Below, piece by piece: positions 1-9,557 of a DNA stretch of 64,000 nucleotides. The position numbers were made by a program, and so were the translations under genes. The stretch's first letter is position 1. Every line of letters starts with the position of its first letter. The stretch is from Acetobacter pomorum (GTDB lineage: Bacteria; Pseudomonadota; Alphaproteobacteria; Acetobacterales; Acetobacteraceae): NCBI RefSeq assembly GCF_002738225.1, contig NZ_PEBQ01000030.1, positions 62,001 to 126,000 on the forward strand, read 5' to 3'. The notes beneath the pieces were generated by a model. That model made no database searches. It was not told where the DNA came from and saw only the letters and a program-made list of their open reading frames with translations.

Positions 1-91
1 TGTGTTCGGTCTGGGTATGCTCGGCTTTGCTCTGACAGAAGCTATTGCTCTGTTCGCGCTGCTGATCGCGTTCCTGATCCTGTTCGTCTGA
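1..91 (+). CDS. atpE: ATP synthase F0 subunit c, C-terminal part
   Basis: This is the last 29 codons of an open frame that enters from the left edge and stops at 89-91. The visible helix contains ALTEAIALFALL. Its Glu matches the proton-binding carboxylate of the second transmembrane helix of c subunits, which form the membrane rotor ring. It is followed 31 bases later by the b' gene, the usual alphaproteobacterial F0 order. The N-terminal helix lies outside the window. Confidence 0.85.
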   Translation, partial: VFGLGMLGFALTEAIALFALLIAFLILFV

Positions 92-122
92 GAAAGCTTT
101 CAGGAAAGAGGAGAACATTCCT

Positions 123-722
123 GTGGGTGTGATTAAGAAGATGCTTCGTGCCGGCCTGTTGGCAACGGTTTCCGGTGTGTCTCTTCTGGCCGTTTCCGCG
201 CCTGGTGCATATGCCACGGGAATGCCTCAGCTGGATTTTGCCAACCCCCTTGTAACCGGTCAGGTTATGTGGGGCGCGGTGATTTTCTTTGTCTTCTATA
301 TGGTGCTCAGCAAGGCCATGCTGCCCGGTATTGCCCGGGTGCTGGAAGACCGTAGCAAGCGTATTTCTGGAGATCTGGAAATAGCACGTGCGGCCAAGCA
401 GGACGCCGATAAAGCTGTTGCTGAACTTCAGCAGGCCCGTAAAGATGCCATGGCAGAAGCCCAGGCGCATCTTGATCAGGTTCTGGCAGAAGAACATAAA
501 GCAGCAGAACAGCAGATGCAGGAAATCAACGCACGGGTAACAGCAGAAATTGCTGATGCCGAAAAACGTGTGGCTGAGGAAAAAACACGTGCATTAAGTG
601 CGCTTAAAGAAATTGCAAGCGATACCACGCAGGCCATGGTTCAGCGTCTGACGGGTATTGTGCCTGATGCACAGCTTGTTGCCCAGAAGGTTGAAAGCGC
701 TTCGGCGCACAGCACTATCTGA
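123..722 (+). CDS. ATP synthase F0 subunit b' (b-type stator)
   Basis: Protein of 199 residues, a stator subunit linking F0 to F1. It has a signal-like hydrophobic N-terminus (residues 8-28), then a membrane helix near residues 48-66 (VMWGAVIFFVFYMVLSK), then a long charged Ala/Glu/Lys coiled coil, as in b and b' subunits. A GTG start at 123 follows an AGGAGAAC-type ribosome site; ATG at 141 is an alternative. It sits between subunit c and a second b subunit, which is why it is called b'. Homologues are variously named atpG or atpX, so no symbol is given. Confidence 0.85.
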   Translation: MGVIKKMLRAGLLATVSGVSLLAVSAPGAYATGMPQLDFANPLVTGQVMWGAVIFFVFYMVLSKAMLPGIARVLEDRSKRISGDLEIARAAKQDADKAVAELQQARKDAMAEAQAHLDQVLAEEHKAAEQQMQEINARVTAEIADAEKRVAEEKTRALSALKEIASDTTQAMVQRLTGIVPDAQLVAQKVESASAHSTI

Positions 723-745
723 CCAGCTCCGGGGGAATTTTCGTC

Positions 746-1249
746 ATGTCTGGCATTTTTCACGAAGCGGGTTTCTGGGTCGCTGTTTCGTTCGTTCTGT
801 TCTTTGTGCTGGTTGGTAAAAAGATTTGGGGCCCGATTGCCACCATTCTGGATAGCCGCGCAGACCGTATTCGCGAAGAACTGGATGAAGCAGCCCGCTT
901 GAGAAGAGAGGCTGAGCAGATGCTGGAAGATGCCACGCGTGATCGTGAGCAGGCTATGGCAGAAGCAAAGTCTTATGTAGAGCAGGCTCATCAGCAAGCC
1001 GCTGAAATGGCTCAGAAAGCACGCGCAGAGGCAGAAGCAGCTGTGCAGCGCCATGAACAAATGGCGCGAGATCGTATTGCTGCTGTAGAACGCGCTGCTG
1101 TTAAGGAAGTGCGCCAGCTTGCAATTGATGTGGCCGTGCAGGCCGCCAACGGTGTTATCCCCCAAACTCTTGATGAACAGAAAGCCGCAGGGCTTGTTGA
1201 TCAGGCGTTGGCTGGTTTGCCTGCCGCTTTTGCGCGCAAGGCAGCCTGA
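746..1249 (+). CDS. atpF: ATP synthase F0 subunit b
   Basis: Protein of 167 residues, the usual length of b subunits. A single membrane helix near residues 9-27 (FWVAVSFVLFFVLVGKKIW) is followed by the conserved DSRADRIREELDEA stretch and a long amphipathic coiled coil that dimerises with b' to form the peripheral stalk. The start lies 23 bases after the b' stop, so the two are probably cotranscribed with subunit c. This is the last F0 gene here; the F1 genes are not in the window, consistent with the split F0/F1 operons of alphaproteobacteria. Confidence 0.92.
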   Translation: MSGIFHEAGFWVAVSFVLFFVLVGKKIWGPIATILDSRADRIREELDEAARLRREAEQMLEDATRDREQAMAEAKSYVEQAHQQAAEMAQKARAEAEAAVQRHEQMARDRIAAVERAAVKEVRQLAIDVAVQAANGVIPQTLDEQKAAGLVDQALAGLPAAFARKAA

Positions 1250-1275
1250 AATATTATCAGCTGAATGGTGAATAC

Positions 1276-2049
1276 GTGACAGGTCTGGTGCCAACCTTAC
1301 CGTCACAGCATAACGATGCTCAGTATGAACTGAGCATCGTTATTGCTGTTTTGGACGAACAGGATAACCTGCCACAGGTTTGCCGGGAACTGGCTGAGGC
1401 CATGCCGCAATTGCCTGCCACCGAAGTTGTATTTGTAGATGATGGCAGCCAGGATCAGACCGTAAAGGTGTTGCAGCGCCTGCGGGATGAGTGCCTGCCA
1501 AACTTACGTATTCTTTCTCATGATCGGCGGTGTGGTAAATCTGCTGCGTTGCGCACGGGCATTACAGCAGCACGTGGTGCATGGATTGCCACAATTGATG
1601 GGGATGCGCAGGACGACCCGCGTGAGCTGTGTGCTCTGGTTGCGCTCGCACAGAATCAGGCGGTTAAAGGAAAGGCGCCCCTTGTTGTAGGGGTACGCAC
1701 ACGCCGTAAAGATGGTTGGTCGCGCCGATTTGCAACACGTTTTGCCAATGGGCTGCGGCAAAAGCTCCTGAATGATCAGTGTCCAGATACTGGGGCTCCA
1801 ATCAAGGTTTTTCAGCGGTCTGACTTTTTGCGCTTGCCGCAGTTTGAGGGTTTACACCGTTTTCTTCCGGCTTTGTTTGCGTCTTATGGCGTGCCGTTGG
1901 TGTGCCATCCTGTTACGCACCGGCCGCGTTTGCATGGGCAATCCAAATATACCAATTTCAATCGTGCCGTGGTTGGGGTGCGTGATTTGCTGGGTGTGAT
2001 GTGGCTGCGAAATCGTACACATCTTCCAAAATCGATTCGTGAATGCTGA
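1276..2049 (+). CDS. Family 2 glycosyltransferase (polyprenyl-phosphate sugar synthase-like)
   Basis: GT-A fold enzyme of 257 residues. SIVIAVLDEQDNLPQV opens the nucleotide-binding domain, VVFVDDGSQDQT carries the first Asp pair, and IDGDAQDDP is the DxD-type metal site. It lacks the C-terminal membrane helices of ArnC-like relatives. The family loads a sugar from a nucleotide donor onto a polyprenyl phosphate. The next gene is a GT39-type membrane transferase overlapping by 7 bases, which would use such a lipid-linked sugar, so the two likely act in sequence on an envelope glycolipid. Start GTG at 1276. Substrate cannot be told. Confidence 0.8.
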   Translation: MTGLVPTLPSQHNDAQYELSIVIAVLDEQDNLPQVCRELAEAMPQLPATEVVFVDDGSQDQTVKVLQRLRDECLPNLRILSHDRRCGKSAALRTGITAARGAWIATIDGDAQDDPRELCALVALAQNQAVKGKAPLVVGVRTRRKDGWSRRFATRFANGLRQKLLNDQCPDTGAPIKVFQRSDFLRLPQFEGLHRFLPALFASYGVPLVCHPVTHRPRLHGQSKYTNFNRAVVGVRDLLGVMWLRNRTHLPKSIREC

Positions 2050-3731
2050 ACCAGCAAAACGGTTATCAGCCTCTTTCTGTTAAGGCGTTAGTACTTTTAG
2101 GTCTTGCGGCTTTTTTGCTGTTTCTTCCGGGGCGCGCGGTTACGCCGCCATTTGATCGGGATGAACCCCGATATATGGAAGCCACAGCACAGATGCTGGA
2201 ATCGCATAATTTTGTAGATGTGCGCTTTCAGGATAAACCCCGTTATTTGCAGCCTGCCGGTATTTACTGGTTGGAGGCTGCTGCTGTTTCCCTAACCGGT
2301 TCACAGAATCAGCGGGCTGTTTGGTCATACCGTATCCCTTCGCTTTTGGCGATGTCGGGTTCGGTGGTTTTAACAGCACTTATTGGCTCCATGTTATTTG
2401 GTCCGCAGGCTGGTTTAGGGGCCGGTTTGCTTTTTATGGCTTCTGTGCTGGTTGCAGCCGAAAGCCGTATGGCAACCATTGATTCCTGCCTGCTTTTTAC
2501 CGTGTTGCTGGCACAGCTGGCGCTCACTGGCGCTTTGCAGGACCGTATGCGGGGCGTGTCTACTCCCGTAAAACGCGCTGTCCTGTACTGGGGCGCCATT
2601 GGGTGCGGCCTGATGTTGAAAGGGCCGGTCATTCTTATTCCATCGTTTGCCACGCCATTGATGCTGGGAATGCTGGAGCGAGATTTTGGTTTATGGCGCA
2701 GAATGCGTCCGGCATGGGGCTGGCTTTTATCTGCCGCTATTCTGGTGCCGTGGTGCATCGCTATTGGAGTTGTTAGCCACGGTGAATTTTTCCGGAACGC
2801 TGTTGGCACCAACTTTTTAGGTAAAGTTGCATCTGGGCAGCAGGCGCATGGCCTCCCTCCGGGGTATCATCTGCTGGTGTTTTTGTTGGCTTTTTGGCCG
2901 GGATCATTTTTTGCCGCTTGTGTTGCACCAATGGTTTGGCACGCTCGTAAGCAGGAGCGTGTGCGCTATTTATTGTGCTGGATTGTGCCGCATTGGCTAG
3001 TGTTTGAAGCTATTGCAACAAAGCTTCCGCATTACGTGCTGCCAACTTACCCGGCTATTGCCATTCTTACGGCCGCTTTTCTGGCGCAGGGCGGAGATGT
3101 ATGGCGCAACTGGCCTTCGCGCATCTGGGGCAGGGCGCTGTTGGCCGTTTATGGTGTGGCATGGGTTCTGGTAGGTATTGCTCTGGCCGTTGCTGGCCCT
3201 ACGCTGGTGTGGGTGCTTGAGCACCAGATATCTGTTGGCGCAATTGTTTTGGCCGTAGGCGTATTGCCACTTGTTGGTCTTTCTGCGTGGTATATGACGC
3301 GTGCCTATTTGCAGCGGGCGGTCTTAAGTGCGCTAGCGGCAGCCATGTTGCTCTATGTAGGATTATTTACAGTTGTGGTGCCGCAACTTCAGAGCATCTG
3401 GTTGGCGCCGCGTTTGACAGCATTGGTGCAAGCGCATCAGCCGTGTGCAGAATCACGCGTGATTTCGGTATCATTTTCTGAACCTAGTCTGGTTTTTCTG
3501 CTTGGGGGCAAGGTGCTGCTGACTGGTGCAGAAAATGCTGCTTCCGAGATGAAAGCGCATGCAACGTGCACAGTCGCGCTTGTTGATAAACGGGATACGC
3601 CAGCATTTATGGCCGCTCTGGGTGATAAGGCGAAGGATGCTGTTAGCCTTGGTGCCGTAAGTGGTCTGAATTATTCTAATGGCCGCCACTTACTTATAAA
3701 TTTGTATAAGCTGCGCACAGCATCCCAATAG
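2043..3731 (+). CDS. GT39-family membrane glycosyltransferase (ArnT-like)
   Basis: Integral membrane protein of 562 residues with about 10-12 hydrophobic segments. The DRDEPRYMEAT motif near residue 38 and the FQDKPRYLQPAGIYWL stretch match the first periplasmic loop of ArnT/PMT enzymes, where the acidic residue is catalytic. These enzymes move a sugar from a polyprenyl phosphate to lipid A or protein at the outer face of the inner membrane. It overlaps the preceding GT2 gene by 7 bases, suggesting translational coupling. The transferred sugar is unknown; 4-amino-arabinose cannot be assumed because no other arn genes are seen. Confidence 0.82.
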   Translation: MLNQQNGYQPLSVKALVLLGLAAFLLFLPGRAVTPPFDRDEPRYMEATAQMLESHNFVDVRFQDKPRYLQPAGIYWLEAAAVSLTGSQNQRAVWSYRIPSLLAMSGSVVLTALIGSMLFGPQAGLGAGLLFMASVLVAAESRMATIDSCLLFTVLLAQLALTGALQDRMRGVSTPVKRAVLYWGAIGCGLMLKGPVILIPSFATPLMLGMLERDFGLWRRMRPAWGWLLSAAILVPWCIAIGVVSHGEFFRNAVGTNFLGKVASGQQAHGLPPGYHLLVFLLAFWPGSFFAACVAPMVWHARKQERVRYLLCWIVPHWLVFEAIATKLPHYVLPTYPAIAILTAAFLAQGGDVWRNWPSRIWGRALLAVYGVAWVLVGIALAVAGPTLVWVLEHQISVGAIVLAVGVLPLVGLSAWYMTRAYLQRAVLSALAAAMLLYVGLFTVVVPQLQSIWLAPRLTALVQAHQPCAESRVISVSFSEPSLVFLLGGKVLLTGAENAASEMKAHATCTVALVDKRDTPAFMAALGDKAKDAVSLGAVSGLNYSNGRHLLINLYKLRTASQ

Positions 3732-3819
3732 TAAAAGCTGTTGGGGTGTGTAAATCCATGACGCTTTTTTAAGCAAGATATCACGGCACGATAAATGTTT
3801 TTGGGAATGCAAAGGGAAA

Positions 3820-3892
3820 TGCCCGCTGGCGGATTCGAACCACCGGCCCCATCATTACGAATGACGTGCTCTACCAACTGAGCTAAGCGGGC
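3820..3892 (-). tRNA. tRNA-Thr (anticodon CGU)
   Basis: The minus strand folds into a full cloverleaf: acceptor GCCCGCT/AGCGGGC, D arm GCTC/GAGC, anticodon stem CGTCA/TGATG around loop TTCGTAA with anticodon CGT, and T arm GGTGG/CCGCC around TTCGAAT. The discriminator base is A at 3820 and CCA is not encoded. It decodes ACG. The surrounding 330-base gap between the GT39 gene and pqiA holds no other recognisable gene. Confidence 0.95.
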
Positions 3893-4062
3893 ACATTTTG
3901 TTTGCGGGGCGGTGACTATCATGATCTTTATGCCCACGCAAGGAGAAATTATAATTCTGTTAAGGGCTGAAGCACAATAAAGCGGCATTTCCAACCGTAA
4001 GCAGGGGTGCCATTCTGTTTTGAGTGTGACGGAATAGTTTTTTCGTTTTAAGAACTATCTGT

Positions 4063-5532
4063 ATGAATATGTCGCAGTTATTTGGCCTGGTGCGGGAGGC
4101 CCTTAATCCCGGGCAGAATGTTCCGGTTGATGAAAAGCGGCATGTTCGGCTTGTGCAAGGCATTGTGGAATGCCCATGTTGCGGGCATTACCAGCACCTG
4201 TCAGAGCTTAAACCCGGAACCCAGGCGCGGTGTTGCCGGTGCGGGCAATTGCTGGATCGGCGTAACCGCACATCTCCCATTGCTACCCCGCTGGCTTTTT
4301 GCATCAGCTCGGCATCTCTGTATTTGGCCATGCTGCTGTCTACCCTGATGATGCTGGATTTGTATGGGCGGGAAAGAACCGTAGATATTCTTACCGGCCC
4401 GTTAGAGCTACTGCATGAGGGCTGGGGAGAAATTGGTGTGTTGGTGGCAGTTGCCACCATTATTGTGCCAGGCCTTGTTATCAGCATGATGATGCTGGTG
4501 CTGGTGGGGGCACTTCAACCCAAGCTGCCTTTTTGGGTGCCACATCTTCTCAAATGGTACGAACGGCTGCGCCCGTGGTCCATGGTGGAAGTGTATATTC
4601 TGGGCGTTTTCGTGGCCTATACCAAGCTCTCAGATATGGCTTATGTGCAGGTTGGGGCCGCAGTGTTTCTGGTGGCTTCGCTTATGGTCACCATGTCTGC
4701 CACAGATGCCACGTTGGATACGGAGCTGATCTGGCGGCGCCGGCAAACAGATACCAGCCTCCGGCGGATGGATAATCAGCGTGTTCGCCTCTCTTGTGAG
4801 GAAATCGGGCCGAATGACCAAATGCCTTCGGCCAGTCATATGGTGTCTTGTCTGTCCTGTTCTGCGGTACTGGTATTTGATGAAAAACTGGATCAAACGG
4901 CCCCGTTAGGGTTTTGCCCGCGCTGTGGGCATGTGCTGCGGCAACGTAAGCCAGACAGTATTGCCCGTACGGTGGCGCTGCTTGTTTCTGCGGTGGTGTT
5001 TTATCTGCCAGCCAATATCTACCCGGTTATGACAGTTATCAGGCTGGGTGCGGGAACAGGGCATACCATTGTAGAAGGCGCCATAGAGCTGTGGGAAAGT
5101 AATATGATCCCGCTTTCCCTACTGGTGCTGTTTGCCAGTGTATTGGTGCCGGTTCTTAAAATTATCGGGCTGATGTTTATGGTTATCAGCACCAAATGGC
5201 ATTCCGCCCGTAATCTGGTGGCCAGATCCAAGCTTTATAGGTTGGTGGATATCATTGGGCGTTGGTCTATGATTGACGTGTTCATGGTTTCCATTCTGGT
5301 GGCTATGGTGCGTTTCAGCAGCATGGCCAGCATTAGCGCCAATGGGGGCATGGTATGTTTTGCCGCCGTTGTGGTGCTGACAATTTTTGCAGTGCATGCA
5401 TTTGACCCGCGGCTGATGTGGGATGCTGCGGGCAAAAACGGTGATACGGCCCCAGCCGATGCCGGGCAATGTGGCCCGGCACAAATTGAGGCCGCTGCAT
5501 ATTGGGATAACATGGAGCCGGATAGGGCGTGA
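4063..5532 (+). CDS. pqiA: Paraquat-inducible protein A family membrane protein
   Basis: Protein of 489 residues built as two PqiA repeats, each starting with a Cys-rich zinc-ribbon (CPCCGHYQ with CRCGQ near residue 35-60, and CLSC with CPRCG near residues 260-285) followed by about four membrane helices. In the Pqi system PqiA is the inner-membrane partner of the MCE protein PqiB, in lipid transport across the periplasm. The stop overlaps the GTG start of pqiB by 4 bases, and pqiC follows. This is the first gene of the operon. Confidence 0.9.
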   Translation: MNMSQLFGLVREALNPGQNVPVDEKRHVRLVQGIVECPCCGHYQHLSELKPGTQARCCRCGQLLDRRNRTSPIATPLAFCISSASLYLAMLLSTLMMLDLYGRERTVDILTGPLELLHEGWGEIGVLVAVATIIVPGLVISMMMLVLVGALQPKLPFWVPHLLKWYERLRPWSMVEVYILGVFVAYTKLSDMAYVQVGAAVFLVASLMVTMSATDATLDTELIWRRRQTDTSLRRMDNQRVRLSCEEIGPNDQMPSASHMVSCLSCSAVLVFDEKLDQTAPLGFCPRCGHVLRQRKPDSIARTVALLVSAVVFYLPANIYPVMTVIRLGAGTGHTIVEGAIELWESNMIPLSLLVLFASVLVPVLKIIGLMFMVISTKWHSARNLVARSKLYRLVDIIGRWSMIDVFMVSILVAMVRFSSMASISANGGMVCFAAVVVLTIFAVHAFDPRLMWDAAGKNGDTAPADAGQCGPAQIEAAAYWDNMEPDRA

Positions 5533-7238
5533 ACGGACACAGTCATAATCAATTCTCTCCGCCAGAAGGGGAGAGTGCGCAGGATGCTCTGGTCAGGCGC
5601 ATTCGGTTTTCCATTATCTGGATCATCCCCATTGTTTCGGTGCTGATTGCCGGTTTTCTGGTCTGGCGCAGTTTTATGGACAATGGGCCAGAAATTACCG
5701 TTGTGTTTGATACGGCAGATGGCCTGACAAGCGGCCAGACACAGGTCAAGAACAAATCTGTGGTTCTGGGCACGGTGGAAGGTGTTTCACTGACGGATGA
5801 TCTGCGGCATGTCAAAGTGCGTATCCGTATGAATAAGGGTACGAATGATATGCTGACCGATAGCGGTCGGTTCTGGGTTGTGCGGCCGCGTATCAATGGT
5901 GCCAGCATTACTGGCTTGGAAACCCTGATGTCTGGCGCATATATCGCCTTTGATCCGGGTCTGAACAAAGATGGCCACCCTGCTGGCAAACGCACCACCA
6001 CATTTGAAGGGCTGGAAGCGCCTCCGGGTGTGCGCTCTGATCAACCGGGCCGCATTTATACGTTGGTAGCGGGTAATATCGGGTCTATTGGGCAGGGCGC
6101 TCCTGTTTTCTTCCGTGATGTAGATGTGGGGGAAGTGCTGGGTTACACCATGCCGCCGGGCGGACGGGGGCCAGTGCTGATTCAGATTTTTGTGCGGGAA
6201 CCTTATGATCATTACCTGAACACCAATTCCCGTTTCTGGAACGTGTCTGGCGTTAAGGTTGGATTTGGTGCCGGTGGACTTAAGGTGCAGTTGCAATCCT
6301 TGCAGGCGTTGTTTTCTGGGGGTGTGGCTTTTGGTCTGCCACCTGTTGCAGAAAGCCGCATGCATCCGGCTTCGGAAGCGCCAGCCAACACAGTGTTCAA
6401 GCTGTATGATACGCATGAAGATGCCGATAATGCCGGCTACCGTGAGCGGGTGCCTCTGGCAACCTATGTGATGTCTTCCGTTAAAGGGCTGGATGTTGGC
6501 AGCCAGGTGACAATGTTTGGGATTCAGGTGGGGAATGTGACCAGCGTGAAGCTGGATCTGAGCTCCAACCCCGGACATCCACGTGTGCGTATTGGTATGG
6601 AAGTACAGCCTGAACGCGTGTTGTCTCCTGCAGAACTGCGTAACAGCAATCTGACAGATATGTTCCGTACATTGGTCGCGAACGGTCTGCGCGCTTCAAC
6701 TGACAGTGTCAGCTTCCTGACAGGCGAGGGGATGATTTCCCTCAACTTCATCAAGAACCCAGCCCCGGCCACAACCAGTATGGAAGGTGCTACTCTGGTT
6801 ATTCCAAGTCAGGCCGGTGGCATGGGTGGGATTATGGATTCCCTTTCCACCATTACATCGCGTCTGGCTGCCATGCCGTTTGAGCAGATTGGCACAAATG
6901 CCAATAATCTGCTGGCGCATGCAGACCAAACGCTTGTTAGCCCGGAAGTTAAGCAGTCTCTAATTGGGTTGCGCAATTCCATGCAGAATTTGCAGGAGCT
7001 TACAAAAGACCTGCGTAATGGGATGGCCCCGCTTAGCAAGCGTCTGCCAGAAATGGCACAACAGCTTGATCAGACACTCCAGAACGCCAATCGTCTGTTG
7101 GCAAGCTACGGCGGCAACAGTGATTTCCATCGGAATCTGCAATCCATGGTGGTGCAGTTGGGGCAGACGGCGCGCTCCCTGCGGTTCCTCTCAGATTTCC
7201 TGACCAACCATCCTTCCGCGCTGCTTTCAGGACGTTAA
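5529..7238 (+). CDS. pqiB: MCE-domain protein PqiB
   Basis: Protein of 569 residues. One membrane anchor near residues 27-46 (IIWIIPIVSVLIAGFLVW) is followed by three MCE domains: one starting near residue 53 with ITVVFDTADGLTSGQT, one near 165, and one near 290. A C-terminal helical tail follows. In Escherichia coli PqiB forms a hexameric needle spanning the periplasm for lipid movement. The GTG start at 5529 overlaps the pqiA stop by 4 bases. Length and domain count fit the family. Confidence 0.9.
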   Translation: MNGHSHNQFSPPEGESAQDALVRRIRFSIIWIIPIVSVLIAGFLVWRSFMDNGPEITVVFDTADGLTSGQTQVKNKSVVLGTVEGVSLTDDLRHVKVRIRMNKGTNDMLTDSGRFWVVRPRINGASITGLETLMSGAYIAFDPGLNKDGHPAGKRTTTFEGLEAPPGVRSDQPGRIYTLVAGNIGSIGQGAPVFFRDVDVGEVLGYTMPPGGRGPVLIQIFVREPYDHYLNTNSRFWNVSGVKVGFGAGGLKVQLQSLQALFSGGVAFGLPPVAESRMHPASEAPANTVFKLYDTHEDADNAGYRERVPLATYVMSSVKGLDVGSQVTMFGIQVGNVTSVKLDLSSNPGHPRVRIGMEVQPERVLSPAELRNSNLTDMFRTLVANGLRASTDSVSFLTGEGMISLNFIKNPAPATTSMEGATLVIPSQAGGMGGIMDSLSTITSRLAAMPFEQIGTNANNLLAHADQTLVSPEVKQSLIGLRNSMQNLQELTKDLRNGMAPLSKRLPEMAQQLDQTLQNANRLLASYGGNSDFHRNLQSMVVQLGQTARSLRFLSDFLTNHPSALLSGR

Positions 7239-7242
7239 GATC

Positions 7243-7941
7243 ATGACGCAAACTGTTTCTTGCCAGCCCATGAACACCCGTCTTGGCCGCCGGACATTGC
7301 TGCGTTTGAGTGGTGCAGCCGGATTAGGGGTTATGGCTTTTACACTTACAGCCTGTTCTGGCGGCAGCCCCACATTGTACACATTGGCGGTTGTGCCCGG
7401 TCAGCCGCAGCCGGGTGGTCCGCGCTTTGTGGAAGTGCGTCTGCCAACCGTGGCATCTGGTCTGGATCGGGACCGGATTGTTACGGCAGATAGTGGCTAC
7501 AAGCTGACAGTGGCGACCGCAGATGCGTGGAGTGATTCCCTGCCAGCGCAGATCAGCCGAGTTATGGCGGGTGATTTGGCGCAACGTTTGCCGGGTACAG
7601 GCGTGTTTGTGGAAAATGATACCGTGGCGACAGAGCCGGAAGCCTATGTGGATCTGTCTATCAGCCGTTTTTCAACGGGTCCTTCAGGTAATGTGGAACT
7701 GGATGCCACGTTATCTATCCAGCCTGCTTCTGCTGGAGCGCCGGGTAAGGATGAGCAGTATTATATGCAGAACTTTACGCTGCAAGGTGCACAGGCCAGT
7801 GCCACCATGCCAATGGTGCAGGTGTTAAGCCAGCTTTTAGGCCAATTGGCAGATGTTGCTGCCCAGCAGTTGCGGCAGCTGCCTTCAGGCCAATCCACGG
7901 GTTGGCATACTATTGTGCGCAAGAAAGCGCCGCATGAGTGA
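7243..7941 (+). CDS. pqiC: PqiC-type ABC transport auxiliary lipoprotein
   Basis: Protein of 232 residues. A twin-arginine-containing N-terminus (GRRTLLRLSG) and hydrophobic stretch end in the lipobox LTAC, so it should be a lipoprotein. The SPTLYTLAVVPG segment after the Cys and the closing helices match the PqiC/DUF330 family, which caps the PqiB needle at the outer membrane. It starts 4 bases after pqiB and ends before a terminator at 7974-8003. The Arg pair could mean Tat export, which is unusual for this family. Confidence 0.85.
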   Translation: MTQTVSCQPMNTRLGRRTLLRLSGAAGLGVMAFTLTACSGGSPTLYTLAVVPGQPQPGGPRFVEVRLPTVASGLDRDRIVTADSGYKLTVATADAWSDSLPAQISRVMAGDLAQRLPGTGVFVENDTVATEPEAYVDLSISRFSTGPSGNVELDATLSIQPASAGAPGKDEQYYMQNFTLQGAQASATMPMVQVLSQLLGQLADVAAQQLRQLPSGQSTGWHTIVRKKAPHE

Positions 7942-7973
7942 TGCTGCGCTAAAACACACAGCATAAAGGTTAC

Positions 7974-8003
7974 AAAAAAAGCGGCCTAATTGGCCGCTTT
8001 TTT
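7974..8003. terminator. Bidirectional rho-independent terminator between pqiC and purF
   Basis: GCGGCC and GGCCGC form a short GC-rich stem. The stem is flanked by seven A on the left and six T on the right, so it can stop transcription from pqiC on the plus strand and from purF on the minus strand. Confidence 0.85.
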
Positions 8004-8023
8004 ATTGGGTGAGGATGTTGGCC

Positions 8024-9511
8024 TCAGGCAGTGCCGGGGCCAAACTCTGCATCATGATCAATCAAGGGAATGGGATATTCTCCCGTAAAGCAGGCATCGC
8101 AATAATGGGCATTGCTGGCTTGGCGGTCTTTGTAACCCATAGCGCGATACAGGCCATCTAGCGAGATAAAGGCGAGGCTATCTACGCCAATCAATTCTGC
8201 CATGGCTTTCAGATCATTCTGGGCGGCCAGCAATTTGCTGCGTTCTGGCGTATCAATGCCGTAAAAGCAGGAATGCCGCGTGGGAGGGGAAGAAATGCGC
8301 ATATGCACTTCTGTTGCGCCTGCGGCCCGCACCATATCTACAATTTTGCGGGACGTTGTGCCACGCACGATGGAATCATCCACCAGAATAACGCGCTTGC
8401 CGCTCAGAATAGGGCGATTGGGGGAGTGTTTCATCTTCACGCCCAAATGCCGGATTTGATCTGTGGGTTCGATAAAGGTGCGGCCCACGTAATGGTTGCG
8501 GATAATGCCGAGCTCAAAAGGAATACCGCTGGCTTCGGCATAACCAATGGCAGAGGGCACGCCTGAATCTGGCACAGGCACAACCACATCGGCGTCTACA
8601 TGACTTTCACGCGCCAGTTCGTGGCCAATCTGTTTACGCACTTCGTAAACCGGCAGACCTTCCAGCACAGAATCGGGGCGGGCGAAGTAGATGTATTCAA
8701 ACACGCAAAAGCGTGGGTGTGTTTCACCAAACGGACGCAGGGAGCGGATACCGTTTTCATCAATTACAACCAGTTCGCCCGGCTCCACATCACGCACAAA
8801 TTCTGCGCCGATAATGTCCAGACCACAGGTTTCAGACGCCAGAACCCAAGAAGGCTTTTTGTCATCTCCGGTAGGTAGCTTGCCCAGCACCAGCGGGCGC
8901 ACACCCATGGGGTCACGCACGCCAATCAGCGCATCTTCAGAAAGTACTACCAATGAATACGCACCGGTGACGCGTTTGAGCGCATCAATCAGGCGGTCTT
9001 CCACTGTTGCGTAAAGAGATATGGCAATCAGATGGATAAAAACTTCCGAATCCGTAGTGGACTGGAACAGGCAGCCACGGCGGATCAGTTCGCTCCGCAG
9101 GGTATCTGCATTGGTCAGATTGCCGTTATGGGCCACGGCCAAGCCACCAAACGCAAATTCAGCAAACAATGGCTGCACGTTACGTAGGAGCGTGGCGCCC
9201 GTTGTAGCGTAGCGGTTATGGCCAATGGCACGCGTGCCTTTAAGCGTGGCCATAACGCGGGAATCTGCAAACACATCACTAACAAGGCCAAGGCCCCGGT
9301 GAGAGTGGAAGCGACGGTCTTGCGGGTCAAAACTTACAATACCGGCGGCTTCTTGCCCGCGGTGTTGAAGGGCGTGCAAACCCAGAGTGGTAAGGGGAGC
9401 GGCATCCTTGGCGTTCCAGATACCAAAGACAGCACATTCTTCATGTGGATGATCATCATCCAGTGTCAGTGGATCGGGCAAAGAAGCAGACGGCGTGGGA
9501 TGGGCGAGCAT
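8024..9511 (-). CDS. purF: Amidophosphoribosyltransferase
   Basis: First committed enzyme of purine synthesis: PRPP plus glutamine to phosphoribosylamine. The ATG at 9511 gives 495 residues and has GGAGG about 12 bases upstream. The frame stays open to 9598, which would overlap cvpA. From this start, Cys26 in HEECAVFGIW is the Ntn nucleophile after a short propeptide. The glutaminase domain (HNRYATTG, VAHNGNLTN) fills the first half. The phosphoribosyl domain carries VILVDDSIVRGTTSRKI, the PRPP-binding loop. It is the last gene of a metH-hypothetical-cvpA-purF run. Confidence 0.95.
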   Translation of the reverse strand: MLAHPTPSASLPDPLTLDDDHPHEECAVFGIWNAKDAAPLTTLGLHALQHRGQEAAGIVSFDPQDRRFHSHRGLGLVSDVFADSRVMATLKGTRAIGHNRYATTGATLLRNVQPLFAEFAFGGLAVAHNGNLTNADTLRSELIRRGCLFQSTTDSEVFIHLIAISLYATVEDRLIDALKRVTGAYSLVVLSEDALIGVRDPMGVRPLVLGKLPTGDDKKPSWVLASETCGLDIIGAEFVRDVEPGELVVIDENGIRSLRPFGETHPRFCVFEYIYFARPDSVLEGLPVYEVRKQIGHELARESHVDADVVVPVPDSGVPSAIGYAEASGIPFELGIIRNHYVGRTFIEPTDQIRHLGVKMKHSPNRPILSGKRVILVDDSIVRGTTSRKIVDMVRAAGATEVHMRISSPPTRHSCFYGIDTPERSKLLAAQNDLKAMAELIGVDSLAFISLDGLYRAMGYKDRQASNAHYCDACFTGEYPIPLIDHDAEFGPGTA

Positions 9512-9557
9512 AAGCGTGCAGGGCCTCCGCAGAAGGTCAGAAACTGGCCGTATGGGA

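Noticed and set aside
7243..7941. Treating the RR motif in PqiC as firm evidence of Tat export
   Set aside because: Only GRRTLLRLSG is present; the lipobox is clear but the Tat consensus is incomplete, so it was left as a remark.
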